Notes: generated from the sequence alone by a model not told the origin. DNA of 64,000 bases from Cycas panzhihuaensis (GCA_023213395.1 CM041465.1:30077741-30141740); one strand, 5' to 3'. Positions 43,285 to 55,406 are shown, numbered from the stretch's first letter. Translations and numbers: made by a program.

Positions 43285-44200
43285 ATGGCTTCTAGAGGAA
43301 GCATATTGGGAATTGTCAAAAAAAAACTAATTGGTCCTAAAAATTATATAGTCTGGAAATATCACATGCACAGTTTCTTTCATCTGAATGATCTCTAAAA
43401 ATATGTCGACAATTCTATAATGGAAAAAGATGCTAACAAGATCATTGACTTCCAAAACAAATTAAAGACAAATGCTGACTTCAATGCTGAGTATCAATCG
43501 AAGATCAAAACAACATTTGGATTTCTCAGCCTATCAATTAGTGGCAATGTCATTTTGAACATCATGGACGCTACTAAATTGAAGCCAATGTGGTACACAG
43601 TCGTGAACTTGTTTGAGCACAAGGACGACGTAAGAGCCCTAAACCTACAAAGTCAGTGGTACACACTTAAGATGACTATAAACATAATAGACCTCATGAG
43701 AGATGCCAGATCAATTGTTAACAATTGGGGAGATCATTCTAGATTCAAAAATTATAGCTTGTGTGCTAAGGAGTCTACCACTCTCATATGAGAACTTCAC
43801 AACCACATTGACTCTATCTGACAAATTGTCCACTCTGATGATTGGATCTTTGGAATCCATGCTTATGGAACATGAGAAAAAATTGAAACACATGCACAGT
43901 GAATCTTCTAGAGCACTGGCATCAAAATTTAAAGGTAAATAGACTTATATCCCGAAGAAGAATGCACCTTCTGAAACTGTAGTTCAAAAGGGCAAACCAA
44001 GAGCATCAAAGGGACAATACAAACCAAAATGTTATCATTGTAGGAAGTTAGGTCACATTAAGAAGAATTGTTGGGTATGGCAATATGCTCTCAACAACCT
44101 TAGAATCAATCCCAACAAAAGCAACAACAACGACAACAACGACCACCTAGACAGCATGGTCATGTGATGGACTCAGTTGAAGAGACATCTGACGCAATCA
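43285..44200 (+). pseudogene. gag: Gag of copia C
   Basis: Starts MASRGSILGIVKKKLIGPKN at 43285, then NYIVWKYHMHSFFHL. An in-frame stop precedes the open part at 43420-43791 (KTTFGFLSLSISGNVILNIM, LKPMWYTVVNLFEHKDDVRA). A shift leads to LPLSYENFTTTLTL. Knuckle CYHCRKLGHIKKNC at about 44030-44072 has all ligands. Gag of copia type (UBN2-like layout), quite different from D, E, F. Confidence 0.8.
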
Positions 44201-45671
44201 CAACACGGTTGTTTGTTGCTACATACAAAATGGGTTCTATTGCACTAGATGTATGGTTCATTGAATCAGGTGCATCAAAACACATGACAGGAAGGTTGGA
44301 ATGGCTCAGCGAGATGTAACAGATGAATCAAAAAGTCACCATTGGGGACAACACCAAGCTAGAGGCAATTGGAATTGGAAAAGTACCATTCACTTTATCA
44401 AATGGAGAATGTCTTATATGTACCAAATCTAAAGGTGAATCTTATTTCAATTGGTGAAATTGAACAACAATGTATGATTGTTACATTTGCTCAAGGACAA
44501 TGCACGGTCCAAGACAAATAGAACAAGGCTATAGCCATAGGACTAAAAGAGAGAAATATGTACAATTTACAAGGATACTCTTATGCACAAAGAGCATTCC
44601 TTGTTGTATCACCTAAGCAAAAATTATGGCATGAAAAAATGGGTCATTTAAACTATTTTAGTCTCTAATTAATGTATAAATTGAAAATGGTGCATGGTTT
44701 ACCTTTGATTAACAATAAAAGTTGTTTATGTGAACCCTATATTTTTGGTAAGTAGTACAGAGAACCGTTTCTCAAAAAGCAAGAGCCGAGAAAAAAGGAA
44801 AAATTAGGATTGGTTCACTCTAATATTTGTGGACCAATGCCTATCGTCTCATTAGGAGGAACGAGATATTTTATCACTTTCTTCGATAACTTTTCAAGAA
44901 AAGTCTAGATTTTTCCACTGAAAGAAAAATCGCAAGCCTTCATTTATTTCACATAGTTTAAGGAGTTGGCAAAGAATGAAAGTGGACACAAGATCAAGGT
45001 CCTACGAACTGACAATGCTAGAGAGTACACTTCAAATGAATTCACCCAGTTCTACAAAGATCATGGAATTCAGAGATAGTTTGCCACTGCCTACACACCT
45101 CAGCAAAATGGAGTTGTTAAACAAATGAATAGAACTTTGGTTGAAAAAGCTAAAGCGATGATGAAAGACAAGGATGGTACAAATTTCTTATGGGCAGAAG
45201 CTATGAACACAGTAGCATATCTAATGAACAGAAGTAGTACAAGGGCAGTGAGGAACATGACCCTTAAGGAAGATTGGTCAGGTAGAAAACCAACAAAAAG
45301 TCATCTAAGAATCTTTGAATATAATGCATACGTGCATATTCCAAAGGAAAAATGATGAAAGTAAGACAATAAGAGCAAGAAGTGCATCCATGTCGGATAC
45401 TCTAAGGAAAGCAAAGCGTACAGAGTATATGAATTCTCAACTCGAAAAGTTCATACAACTCGTGATGTTATTTTTCAAGAAGATGAGACTCAAGATGTTG
45501 GTTCAGTTGAGGTTGAAGAACCACTTGAATACAGTACTTCACGTGATATTGTTCAACTTGAATATGAATCATTTGATATAGGTGATGAAGTAGAATTAGA
45601 ATCTTTTCAATTTCTAAAAGTTAAATCTAAGAAAACACCAAAGAAAGAACTAAATTTGAAGCCAAAAAATT
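44201..45671 (+). pseudogene. Protease and integrase of copia C
   Basis: Protease WFIESGASKHMTG near 44255, where the catalytic Asp of DSGAS is Glu. Integrase: ICGPMPIVSLGGTRYF (usual DxCGP Asp is Asn), LRTDNAREYTSNEFTQFYKD, AYTPQQNGVVKQMNRTL (Glu replaced by Lys), then an open frame at 45125-45355 (TLVEKAKAMMKDKDG, SGRKPTKSHLRIFEYNAYVH). All three integrase catalytic positions show damage or neighbouring stops. Interrupted at 45672 by copia F within ELNLKPKN; pol resumes at 53711. Confidence 0.82.
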
Positions 45672-46047
45672 TGTTTCGAGAATATGAAATCATACACAAA
45701 TGTTCCCAACCACAGAATCTTTTACCATACACAGCAAACAAACAAATATACATAGATAACAGATGCACAGTACACAGGAATTTACGTGGGAAAACCCTTT
45801 CGGGAAAAAGCCCACCACAAAAGGATCCTTGATGGATCACTTGATTATTTCACAATGAATCGATACAATGATTATTAGATGTTGAATACACAAGGCCTCA
45901 AAGCATTTATACTCCCCCAAGAGGTGTCACTCGATTAGGCTTGTGACCCTCCAAATAAGTCGCACCTTTTTGACTTCACACCTTTTCACTTAATTAAACC
46001 ACATTAACATTAAATAAGTGGCTTAATAATTAACTGTCACATTAACA
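45672..46047 (-). repeat. 3' LTR of copia F
   Basis: Outer end TGTTTCGAGAATATGAAATC, inner end CACATTAACA. 376 bp, against 375 bp for the other LTR. Confidence 0.88.
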
Positions 46048-46284
46048 TCCCCTCTTAATGTGAATGTGGGGAGCCTGCCAATTGCAACAGTTATGTTATC
46101 ACAAAGGTTGGGACTATCCTACAGCTTCTTTATGCTCGTCGATACATCCCCCCTCAAGGATAACATTGGTGAGTCCAAGTCTGGTACGCATCTGCATGAA
46201 TTGATCTTCAGTGAGAGGTTTGGTGAACACGTCCGCAAGTTGGAATTCACTCGGACAGTAGTCGACCTGCAACTTCCCCGATTT
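46048..46284 (-). pseudogene. Purine tract and RNase H end of copia F
   Basis: Minus strand CATTAAGAGGGGA abuts the LTR (polypurine tract, 46048-46060). Inward an open frame (46114-46308) reads KSGKLQVDYCPSEFQLADVF, TKPLTEDQFMQMRTRLGL, the standard end of copia pol. Element G inserts at 46285. Confidence 0.82.
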
Positions 46285-46642
46285 TGTTGGAATAATGTAC
46301 ATTCCCATTTACATGTCCATTTAAGTTCATTTCATGTCATTGGAATAATTGCTCACATGGAATACTCTAGATGAAAATATTCTAGTGAGAGAAGATTCCT
46401 AGTCAAAGGTTCTAGAAGTCAACGATGCTCAACTATTAATGAGGTAGTTTGAGCACACCAAAAATCATGGAAGTTGTTGAACCAACTCCTATGTTTAGAC
46501 TTAATGTAAAACTATAAATATGTATTTGTACCTTACATATTTTCTTAATGAGATTTGGAGAGTTATGAGTCATTGTCGTATTGTCATCTCTTATGCACTT
46601 TCTCACATGTGCTTTATGACATGTCTCCAGCTCATATCCAAC
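46285..46642 (+). repeat. 5' LTR of element G
   Basis: TGTTGGAATAATG to about CATATCCAAC. Differs from the 3' LTR at few positions, so G is among the younger insertions. Confidence 0.8.
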
Positions 46643-47084
46643 TAAAGGCAACATGGTGAGGCACAATATATCACAACATGGTGTCATATGGCATGATATG
46701 ACACGACATGATATGACAGAATTGGAACCTGAAACACTAGCATTCATCAATTTGCTAGTGGTTGATGAGTTAATTACTCATCTTTGTTTGCTCGCATATG
46801 ATGCAAAATGACTCTTAATGAGTCTTGATACTTGCTTACTCTTGAAGAATGTCTTGTCTCTATGTGCAGAAACTGAAGGAGACAAACGACTCATGTTGTT
46901 GAATTGAAGAGTATATAACTCTTATCAACCTACATGATACTTATCATACCTTTGTCTCTACCGCAAACTCTTTCATTTCTGAGTTGGGTAGCTTACTATT
47001 GCAGCTTATTATGTAATGGTGATGATAGTTGCAATGTTGAGGTGTTAATGAAAACACCTAACAATTCCATGAAACAACAATGTC

Positions 47085-47245
47085 TTGGAAAATGACAATA
47101 GTGCATAAAATCAAGCACAATATTGTATTCCAAGATTATGATATTTGGAGAAGTAGGACGATGAGCGTGTTTTTACGTATTGATGATCACAACTAGCATG
47201 TACTACATGAGGATGATGAAATCCTCTTTGGGAGCTTTGTAATGG
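47085..47245 (+). pseudogene. Gag-like trace in element G
   Basis: Plus strand reads KIKHNIVFQDYDIWRSRTMS then VFLRIDDHN, resembling the start of copia gag (a W in the middle, then M..FL). Nothing more of gag or pol follows. Short and uncertain. Confidence 0.4.
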
Positions 47246-47251
47246 CAACTG

Positions 47252-47460
47252 CAGTCAAATCAACGACAGGATGTGGATGACCACTTAGTTCTGGTTGAGT
47301 CAATTCAATGACAGGATGTGGATGACACTTAGTTTTGGTTGATCCAAATCAACGATAGGATGTGCATAAACCACTGGATTTTGGTTGATCTCTTGTAGCA
47401 GTTAAAGGCCAAATCAACGACAAGATGTGCATAGCACCTAAATTCTGGTTGATCACTTGA
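47252..47460 (+). repeat. Tandem repeat of about 50 bp, four copies, in element G
   Basis: Units with the core AATCAACGACAGGATGTGGAT ... TTAGTTCTGGTTGA (each part given separately) start near 47257, 47306, 47348 and 47411, with small indels between copies. Confidence 0.8.
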
Positions 47461-47746
47461 TGTGGATAGCTTATTCCACCAAAAAAGCATACAAAGCAGC
47501 AGTTACAGCATTCAGAAAGCCATTTTGGGCTTAATTGACTTCTTCAGTTGTTCTACTACAACAAAATGCCTTCCAACTATCGAAGAATTAGGATTCCATC
47601 ACCATCATTCTATTCGACAGCATATGGAGCATGGCATAGTTGAGTTAATGTATTGTCCCTCAGGTTGTATTCTCACTTAGACTTTAAGTGTGAGAAATTA
47701 TTGAGAGACTTAGGACACTGATGTTTATGTAAGGAAATGAACTTAA

Positions 47747-47759
47747 CATTATGGGGGGG
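47747..47759 (+). promoter_or_regulatory. Polypurine tract of element G
   Basis: ATTATGGGGGGG immediately before the 3' LTR start at 47760; sets + orientation. Confidence 0.8.
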
Positions 47760-48127
47760 TGTTGGAATAATGTACATTCCCATTTACATGTCCATTTAAG
47801 TTCATTTCATGTCATTGGAATAATTGCTCACATGAAATATTCTAGATGAGAATATTCTAGTGAGAGAAGATTCCTAGTCAAAGGTTCTAAAAGTCAAAGA
47901 TGCTCAACTATTAATGAGGTAGTTTGAGCACACCAAAAATCATGGGAGTTGTTGAACCAACTCCTATGTTTAGACTTAGTGTAAAACTATAAATATGTAT
48001 TTGTACCTTACATATTTTCTTAATGAGATTTGGAGAGTTGTGAGTCATTGTCGTATTGTCATCTCTTGTGCACTTTCTCACATGTGCTTTATGACATGTC
48101 TCCAGCTCATATCCTCTCATTCCAACA
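47760..48127 (+). repeat. 3' LTR of element G
   Basis: TGTTGGAATAATG to CTCATTCCAACA, 368 bp, followed by TATTT. Confidence 0.88.
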
Positions 48128-48132
48128 TATTT

Positions 48133-49700
48133 GACATGTTCACGAATGTAATGGTGTTGAATTTCAATGTGCTTTGTACGCGCATGAAACTCTAGATTCT
48201 TTGATAGGCGAATGGTACTTTGGTTATCAACAAAGATAACAGAGTGTCCATTCAAAACTCCAAGAGACCTTGCAACCATACAACTTCCTTCGCACCCGCA
48301 CTCAGTCCTTATTCTGCCTCTATAGAAGAGAGTGCCACTGTCTGCTGCTTCTTTGACTGCCACGAAACAAATCCATTGCCAACACCAAACAAGTATCTAG
48401 TAGTAGGCTTCCGATCGTCGAAATCTCCTCCCCAATCAACATCTGTGTAGCCATGCAATTGTATCTCTTCACCTCGACAGTATTCGAAACCAAGATTGAT
48501 AGTCCCCTTCAAATACTTCAGAATCTGCTTCATTGCAACCAAATGAGGTTCCTAAGGATTTTCCATGTAGCGAGAAACCAACCCGATAGCGTATGCAATA
48601 TTAGGCCCGGTATGAGTCAAATAGATCAGACTCCCTACCAACTGGTGAGACTTTGTGCCATTTATAGAGGACTTGGCTATAACCTTCTGCAACTTTGCAC
48701 CTTTTACGCATGGTGTTGCAACTGGTTTGCAATTTTGCATTCCAAATTTCTCCAGCAAGTTTTTCACATACTGCGATTGCAACAATACGATCATGTCATC
48801 CATCTACTTGACCTGAATGCCCAAGAAGTAGTGAAATCTCCCAAGGTCAGTCATGTCAAATGAAACTCCCAGATTGGATTTGATTTTAGCAATAGCCTTG
48901 CCACAGTTACCGCCAATGACCAAATCATCCACATACACCACACAAGCTACTATTGAAGTCCCTCTTCTCTTCACATACAGATTCAGGTCGAGTTCTAAAA
49001 TCTCAAAACCTTCAGCTTTCAACTTCGCATCCATCTTTTCATACCAAGCACGAGGTGCTTGTTTCAAGCCATAGATTGACTTCTTCAAATGGCACACAAG
49101 ATGCTCCTAGCCATCCTTAACAAATCCCAGAGGCTACGACATATATATTTCCTCCTTTAGATCTCCATTAAGGAATGTAGACTTTACGTCCATCTGATGT
49201 AACTCCCAACCATAAACTGCTGCTAAGGAAATCAACAAACGGACCATTGTCATTATGGAGATTGGTGCAAATGTCTCCTCATAGTCAATTCCTTCTTTCT
49301 ACTTAAATCCCTGCGCAACAAGTCTGGCCTTAAACTTGTCCACCTCTCCATCGAAGCGGAACTTTGTCTTGTAGACCCACTTGCATCCTACAATATTCTT
49401 TGTCGAAGGTAGTGGAACTAAATCCCATGTGTCGTTCTTCAGCAAAGAACTATACTCCTCCTCCATTACAGCTCTCCATCTTGGATCTCCTTTCGCTTCA
49501 TTGAACAAATCAAGATCATTGGAATCGTTGGTGTCTACCAACAGAGTTTGACTGGCATGCTAACTTCGTGTTCTTCGATCATCAGTTAAGGTATGCATCG
49601 CCACACCGAAATCTTCTAAAGTCTTCCTTGCCCATAAAGGTATTGAAGGACCTGTTGTTGGAGGTACTTCAACTCGTAGTGGCTCCTCACTATTACTCGT
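48133..49700 (-). pseudogene. Reverse transcriptase and RNase H of copia F
   Basis: Right to left: 49541-49299 RT start ([49 protein letters not shown]); 49097-48804 (KSIYGLKQAPRAWYEKMDAK, VACVVYVDDLVIGGN with intact YVDD, TDLGRFHYFLGIQVK); 48803-48552 (FGMQNCKPVATPCVKGAKLQ, LVGSLIYLTHTGPNIAYAIG); 48542-48309 RNase H (QILKYLKGTINLGFEYCRGE, YTDVDWGGDFDDRK, SKKQQTVALSSIEAE). A few stops and shifts separate otherwise open segments. Confidence 0.88.
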
Positions 49701-49706
49701 CCCACT

Positions 49707-50765
49707 TCATCCTGCTTCCTCAAGTGTTTCAATGACCGACTCATTGTCTTCTTCGCTTGATGAATCTAGGGATGGGAGAAAGAGGGGGCCGGAGTAAAAA
49801 GGCTCCTTTGATGATCGGTCAACATGATACGCCAATGTCTCATCAAATATGACATCCTGACTAACCACAATCTTCTCCCGCTGTGGATCCCATAGTCTGT
49901 AGGCTTTATTCTCAGTGCAATACCCCATGAATATGCACTTTAGACTTTTCTGATCCAGCTTCTTCCGGGTATCATCTGGGATGTGGGTGTATGCAATACA
50001 CCCAAACGTTCTTAAATGGCTAATGACAGGCTTATAACTGGTCCATTTTTCTTCAAGGGTCATGCTGCGAACTACTTGAGTGGGTATCCAGTTCAAAATA
50101 TAAACAGTAGTCGCCACAGCTTCTGCCCAAAACTTTGGTGGCAGGTTTTTAGCATGCACCATACACCTCGCCATCTCCATCATGGTATGGTTCTTTCTTT
50201 CAACAACTCCATTCTGTTGCGGGGTATACGAGACCATAAATTCCCGCTTTATACCATGATCGCGGCAGAACTGATTGAACGCATTGTTGTCGTATTCCTT
50301 GCTATTATCACTTCTTAACAATTTTATTTTCTTATCACATTCATTTTCAACCATCGCTTTCTAGTCACGAAAGCGATCAAACACATCTAACTTGTTCTTG
50401 AGAAAGCAAACCCAAGCCTTCCTAGTGTAGTCATCTACAAATACAACGGTATAACGAGCTCCAGATATCGAAGGGTTGGGAAGAGGACCCATTATGTCTA
50501 AATGTACAAGCTCCAGCTTCTCCTTGGCTCTCCAGGCATTATCCTGAACAAAAGGGTAGCGATGGTGCTTGCCATACATACACCATTTGCACACACCATC
50601 TGAGCAAGTAACTGACGGCAATCCTTCCACCATCTTCAACCTCTTCAATAGTGCTATACTCTTGTAATTAAGGTGACCTAGGCGGTTGTGCCACAACTCA
50701 CTCACATCATCCGGGTTGTCAATAAAGGCATAGGACTTCTTCTGAGACTGAAACTTTTCAAACAC
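49707..50765 (-). pseudogene. Integrase of copia F
   Basis: 50765-50361: zinc domain LWHNRLGHLNYKSIALLKRL and CKWCMYGKHHRYPF, then LVHLDIMGPLPNPSISGARY with the first catalytic Asp, YTVVFVDDYTRKAWVCFLKN. 50354-49707: LRSDNSKEYDNNAFNQFCRD (second Asp), YTPQQNGVVERKNHTMMEMA (Glu present), MTLEEKWTSYKPVISHLRTF, LKCIFMGYCTENKAYRLWD, and an acidic tail. All DDE residues are visible; one frame break near 50357 (stop) separates the halves. Confidence 0.88.
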
Positions 50766-51290
50766 TCAGAAGTTGTCCCTGACTTTTCCAGTAGCTATGA
50801 CAGCAAAGTTTTGTTTCGGATCCTTAATCAGCTATTTGTCATCATAGAGCTCCACCTTCATACCTTGTTTGCAGATCTCCCGGGCTAAAAGAAGGTTCAA
50901 CTGCATCTTCGCTACATAATACACCCTGGTAAATTTACCTCATGCAATGGAAACTTCATCGATACCTTCTACTGGCAAAACGTGAGCATCTCCAAGGACA
51001 ATCTCAGCACCACTCTGATTTGAAGTCACTATATCAAAGTTTCACCTCTAGTAAGAAATGTGCTTCTGCGCTCCTGAGTCAAGCACCCAATAATCACTCC
51101 GATCTAATTCGGCTGATAAGGCTTTTGCTCGGACACAGTGAGTAGCAACGTTCTTCCCTTTATCATTGTGGTTGACTTTGCGCTTGTCATGACGCTTAAA
51201 CCAACAGTTCTTCTCACAGTGACTATCCTTCTTGCAGTAATTACATTTCCCGTTGAACTTCTTTTTGTCTTGAGAACTTCCTCCTGACCT
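50766..51290 (-). pseudogene. Protease and zinc-knuckle region of copia F
   Basis: Minus strand reads the knuckle region (YCKKDSHCEKNCWFKRHDKR near 51190-51245) and a protease site at about 51085 (YWVLDSGAQKHIS, with DSGA kept). Then GDAHVLPVEGIDEVS and YYVAKMQLNLLLAREICKQG lead to the integrase. Stops near 51050 and 50770. Confidence 0.75.
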
Positions 51291-51950
51291 CTATGTGATC
51301 TTCTCCTCCTTAGTGGCCTCCTTCCTCTGAGTTTTCATAGCCAAGGCCTGACTTGAACCAGAACCTCCAAGCATATTGTGATGTTTGAGCTTGGCATCCT
51401 CTGCTAGAATCAGGTTTTTAAGCCCATCAAATGTCTCTGCTTCTATCACTTCATCTCTACCATAAATGGTCTGGAATGTGGCGAAGTCAGCCGACAGTTT
51501 CGACATGATTATTGCGAATAACAATGCATCATCGATCGAGTTTAGCTTCAGTTCCTCTAGCTTATTCTTCAAGTCTGTAATCTTATTAAGGTAGGAGCTG
51601 GTGTTGTTCTCATCCTCCATACGTGAGTTGAGTAATTCCAACATCAGTGCAAGATATCTATTCGTCTGCTTCTTTTCAAACGTATCACAGTTTTTCCATA
51701 TCTCAATCGATTCGTCTAGATTATGAACCAACGCTCTCTGGTCTGACGCCTGTGATAGTTTCAACAATCCCACAGCCATAAATTGCTTCTCTTCGAGACA
51801 AATTTGCTCTTTATGGTCTAATGGAATCGCGTCCACTTTTGCCTTGGTGATTCCCCAGAGCTGATTCACCATCAGAATAAGTTCCATATTGGCCTTCCAC
51901 TCGCTGAAATTGTTACCATTGAAGATAACTTTGGGTATAATGCGCTCCAT
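51291..51950 (-). CDS. gag: Gag of copia F, open frame
   Basis: From Met at 51950 (MERIIPKVIFNGNNFSEWKA). The frame is open further up to 52010, but homology with D starts here. Domains: NMELILMVNQLWGITKAKV, EEKQFMAVGLLKLSQASDQR, TNRYLALMLELLNSRMEDEN, ITDLKNKLEELKLNSIDDAL, TIYGRDEVIEAETFDGLKNL and a basic end. About 220 residues, typical for the capsid part of copia gag (UBN2/Retrotran_gag layout). The nucleocapsid follows after a stop at 51291. One of the few frames here that could still be translated. Confidence 0.8.
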   Translation of the reverse strand: MERIIPKVIFNGNNFSEWKANMELILMVNQLWGITKAKVDAIPLDHKEQICLEEKQFMAVGLLKLSQASDQRALVHNLDESIEIWKNCDTFEKKQTNRYLALMLELLNSRMEDENNTSSYLNKITDLKNKLEELKLNSIDDALLFAIIMSKLSADFATFQTIYGRDEVIEAETFDGLKNLILAEDAKLKHHNMLGGSGSSQALAMKTQRKEATKEEKIT

Positions 51951-53323
51951 CTTCGAGAAACGGGCTTCAATACGAAACAATCGATACCAGAACGAACGTC
52001 TGCAGGACAAAATTGCACCCCTGTGTCCTCTAGCTCACGAGCATGCTTCCAAGGGCACCCAACACCGACTATACCCACGTTAAGTGAGTCGCTGACTGTA
52101 CCAAGAACACTCCAAATACACTCACAATAGCTAAAAATGTCTAATATCAATGGTAAGGGTCCTTTTTATAAAGTTCAATTAAAAAGAGAATATGCCAAAG
52201 GCATATTCTCAAAAGTGGCGACTTTTCCAAGCCTCCCGTCCGTTCCAACTAAACCCACGTGGAGATTCAGTATCGAAATATATCAAGATATATTACAAGG
52301 TGAAAACCTTAGCAAAATATATCAAAGAACAACGATTAAAATCTCCACACACTTCACGTGGAAAGAGACGAAGGTGCGGTTGCCGCAAACAATGCAGGTC
52401 AACCCGCACGGACCAGCGTATCTCCAAATGGACCTGCGTCCTTATCACGGCCTGCTCTCCTTTCACACGGCTGGTACACAGCCCGTACACTACCCAGATA
52501 GTACTATAACTACCCAACCAACCCAAAAAATGTGCCCAGCCAAACGGAAGAGTAGCCAGCAAGTTCATATTTGGTGAAGAAACAGCCCAACAGCCTCTAG
52601 ATCACGCCCAGCCAACATACTACACTCTCAGACAACCTCAAACAACTGTACAGTGCTTTATTAAAGCACATAAGTCTCCAAAACAGCCTACTAACAGCCC
52701 AGCTATCTCTCAACACACAAATGCAAGCTCAATAAGGTATATACGGCGGAGATAAGAGGTCATACTCCCACTTATAAAGGCACTACAACTCAAAAATACA
52801 ATGGACAATGCTTTATACTGCAATGTGCTTCATCAAATTTCAGTATAGAGGGCCGAAAACGACTCGAGAAGGCTCCAATCTCTCCCTTATACAAACTGAA
52901 TGAAGGCAACACCATAAAAAATCTTCCCCTTTTTCGAATTTTATAGTGTTTTGGGTGAAAAATGACCAACTTACTTGTGTACAAGGTTGGTTGTCCTTAT
53001 AGTCTCTGAATCACCATCAACGCATGCTCTGTTGGCTTGAATTACTGCAACAGTTCTTCAACTAGCTTCAGATGACCCCCAACGAGCCAACTCCAACCAC
53101 AAACGTGGTCTTCATGCCTGAATATCGACTCCCAAGAACCCTTATTCTCTGTTGAATAGTGATCTTCACTGCTTCAACCACCACTGATACATTGTGCCTG
53201 TTTTTACACATTGTTGGGGTTGATGGACCCTCAAGACTCTTCTTGGGTTAGACGGCATTACCCAGCAACCAACAATCACACCGCTCTGCTCAACGTCAAG
53301 CTTCAGCTGTGTAGGACCCTACG
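51951..53323 (-). other. Leader of copia F
   Basis: Noncoding between gag and PBS; small chance ORFs only. Similar to the D leader, including the part now split by E. Confidence 0.65.
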
Positions 53324-53335
53324 GCTCTAATATCA
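53324..53335 (-). promoter_or_regulatory. Primer-binding site of copia F
   Basis: GCTCTAATATCA is the complement of TGATATTAGAGC, two changes from TGGTATCAGAGC; it abuts the LTR. Confidence 0.8.
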
Positions 53336-53710
53336 TGTTTGAGAATGTGAAATCATACACAAATGTTCCCAACCACAAAATCTTTTACCATACACAACAA
53401 GCAAACAAATATACACAAATAACAGATGCACAGTACACAGGAATTTACGTGGGAAAACCTTTTCGGGAAAAAAACTGCCACAAAAGGATCCTTGATGGAT
53501 CACTTGATTATTTCACAATGAATCGATACAATGATTCTTGGATGTTGAATATACAAGGCCTCAAGGCATTTATACTCTCCTAAGAGGTGTCACTCAATTA
53601 AGGTTGTGACCCTCTGAATAAGTCGCACATTTTTGGCTTCACGCATTTTTACTTAATTAAACCACATTAACATTAACTAAGTGGCTTAATAATTAACTGC
53701 CACATTAACA
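53336..53710 (-). repeat. 5' LTR of copia F
   Basis: TGTTTGAGAATGTGAAATC to GCCACATTAACA in + order. Confidence 0.88.
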
Positions 53711-55406
53711 GATTCTACACCTTCATCTTCAAAGAAAAAGCTTCTAAAATAGTACACAAAAGTTATGGAGGATGCTAAAAAATTGTTACCTGATTCTAAA
53801 GGAAAACGAAAATAAAAAATGGGACCTTCTAAACAGGAAAACATAGCTCTTATAGCACGTGTATTGGATTCAAGTGAACCATCAACGATGAAAAAAGCAA
53901 TTAAAGAACAAAAGTGGAATGAAGCTATGGAATTTGAAATCCAAGCTGTCAAGAAAAATCATACATGGGATTTGGTTGAATTGTCTGTTGGCAAGCATGT
54001 AATTGGATTAAAATGGAACTATAGGAAAAAGTTCAAATTGGACGGATCTATAGACAAATACAAAACTCGATTTGTAATGAAAGGCTTCAAGCAGCTAGAA
54101 GGAATCGACTACCAAGAAACTTTCACTCTTGTTGCAAAGATTAATACCATTCGAATTATTATGGCAATAACAACACAATTCAATTGGCAACTATACCAAA
54201 TGGACATGAAAAACACATTTTTGAATGAAAATCTAAATGAAGAAGTCTACATAGAGTAGCCACCTGGCTTTGTTGAAAAAAGTCAACAGCACTTGGTATG
54301 TTGACTCAAAAAGGCCTTTTATGGCTTAAAACAGGGACCTAGAGCCTAGTACAAAAAAATTGATCAGTACTTTCTGAAGAATCAATTTGAGAGATTTCTA
54401 GCTTACTCAAATATATACATAAAAAAAAAAACAATAATATCATGCTTGTAGTGTTGTACGGTAACGATCTACTGATCACAGATAATGATATCACAATGAT
54501 ATCAAACTTGAGAGCAGATCTTAGTCATTTCTTTGAGATAACAAATCTTGGGACTCCACACTACTTCCTTGGGATGGAAGTATGGCAAAGGCTTGAACAT
54601 GTCTTCATTTCGTAAGCAAAGTACACCTAGGAAATTCTAAAGAAATTCAAAATGGATGATTGTAAACCTACACCTATCCCCATGGAAATAGGTTCCTAAT
54701 TAACAATAAAAAATGGTGGAGTAGTAGACATTGATTCAACTTTATATAGGCAACTGGAAGGAAGTCTAATATACTTAATTACTACCATACCTAACATATC
54801 TTTTGCAGTTGGAATGGTGTCCAAATTTATGGAAACACCAAAACAGACTCACTAAAAAACTACAAAAAAAATCCTCAAATACTTGAAAGGGACAATTCAA
54901 TATAGACTCAAATTCCATAATAACAATAACTTCAAGTTCATGGGATTTATAAATTCTGATTGGGCTGAATGTGCAGATAACAAAAAGTCAACTTCTAAAT
55001 ATTGTTTTAGTTTAGGATCAATCGCCATCACTTGGAGCAATAAAAAGCAATCAAATGTTGCTTTGTCATCAACTAAAGCAAAATACAAAGTTGCAATTGC
55101 AACAACTATTGAAGCCATTTGGTTACGACAAATTCTAGAGGACATGGGACTACCGCAATCGGAACCATCTTAGACTGTGACAATTAAAGTACCTTGAGGA
55201 TTGCAAAAAATCTTATGTACCGCGCTCGTACCAGACACATTAAGGTGCACTATCACTTTATTTGAGAATTAATTCAAAAAGGTGTGATAAAGATGGTGTA
55301 TAGGGCAACAAAAGAACAGTTGGCTGACACCTTCACCAAACCACTGGCACATAAAAAATTTGACTTTCCAAGATAGTTTACGTGTCATAAAAAATGAAAT
55401 AAACAT
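53711..55406 (+). pseudogene. Reverse transcriptase and RNase H of copia C
   Basis: Open frame at 53819-54259 (WNEAMEFEIQAVKKNHTWDL, WNYRKKFKLDGSIDKYKTRF, WQLYQMDMKNTFLNENLNEE). Then, with shifts: KKAFYGLKQGPRA, the catalytic block LYGNDLLITDN (usual YVDD is damaged), LGTPHYFLGMEVWQ, LEGSLIYLITTIPNISFAVG. Open frame at 54883-55173 RNase H: GFINSDWAECADNKKSTSKY, WSNKKQSNVALSSTKAKYK (Glu of SSTEAEY replaced by Lys). Follows F directly. Confidence 0.85.

Larger units (their letters stand above)
46285..48127 (+). mobile_element. Small LTR element G (1.84 kb) inside copia F
   Basis: Direct LTRs at 46285-about 46642 and 47760-48127, both starting TGTTGGAATAATGTACATTC. A purine tract precedes the second. 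Flanks GATTT and TATTT form a TSD with one mismatch. The RNase H end of F continues across. Internal part of 1.1 kb has only a trace of gag and a tandem repeat, no pol, so it resembles a TRIM-like, non-autonomous element. The 5' LTR seems to lack ~10 bp near its end. Confidence 0.85.
45672..53710 (-). mobile_element. Ty1/copia element F, split by element G
   Basis: LTRs at 45672-46047 and 53336-53710. Minus-strand gag, protease, integrase, RT and RNase H in order. Flanks AAATT (left) and AGATT (overlapping the last LTR base, right) are a plausible TSD. The pol frame of C continues across (KPKN, then STPSSSKKK). Same family as D but much better preserved: most domains are open over long frames. 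Confidence 0.88.

Noticed and set aside
52137-52577. 146-residue + ORF in the F leader
   Set aside because: No similarity to anything else in the window and lies in the noncoding leader; the D leader does not keep it.
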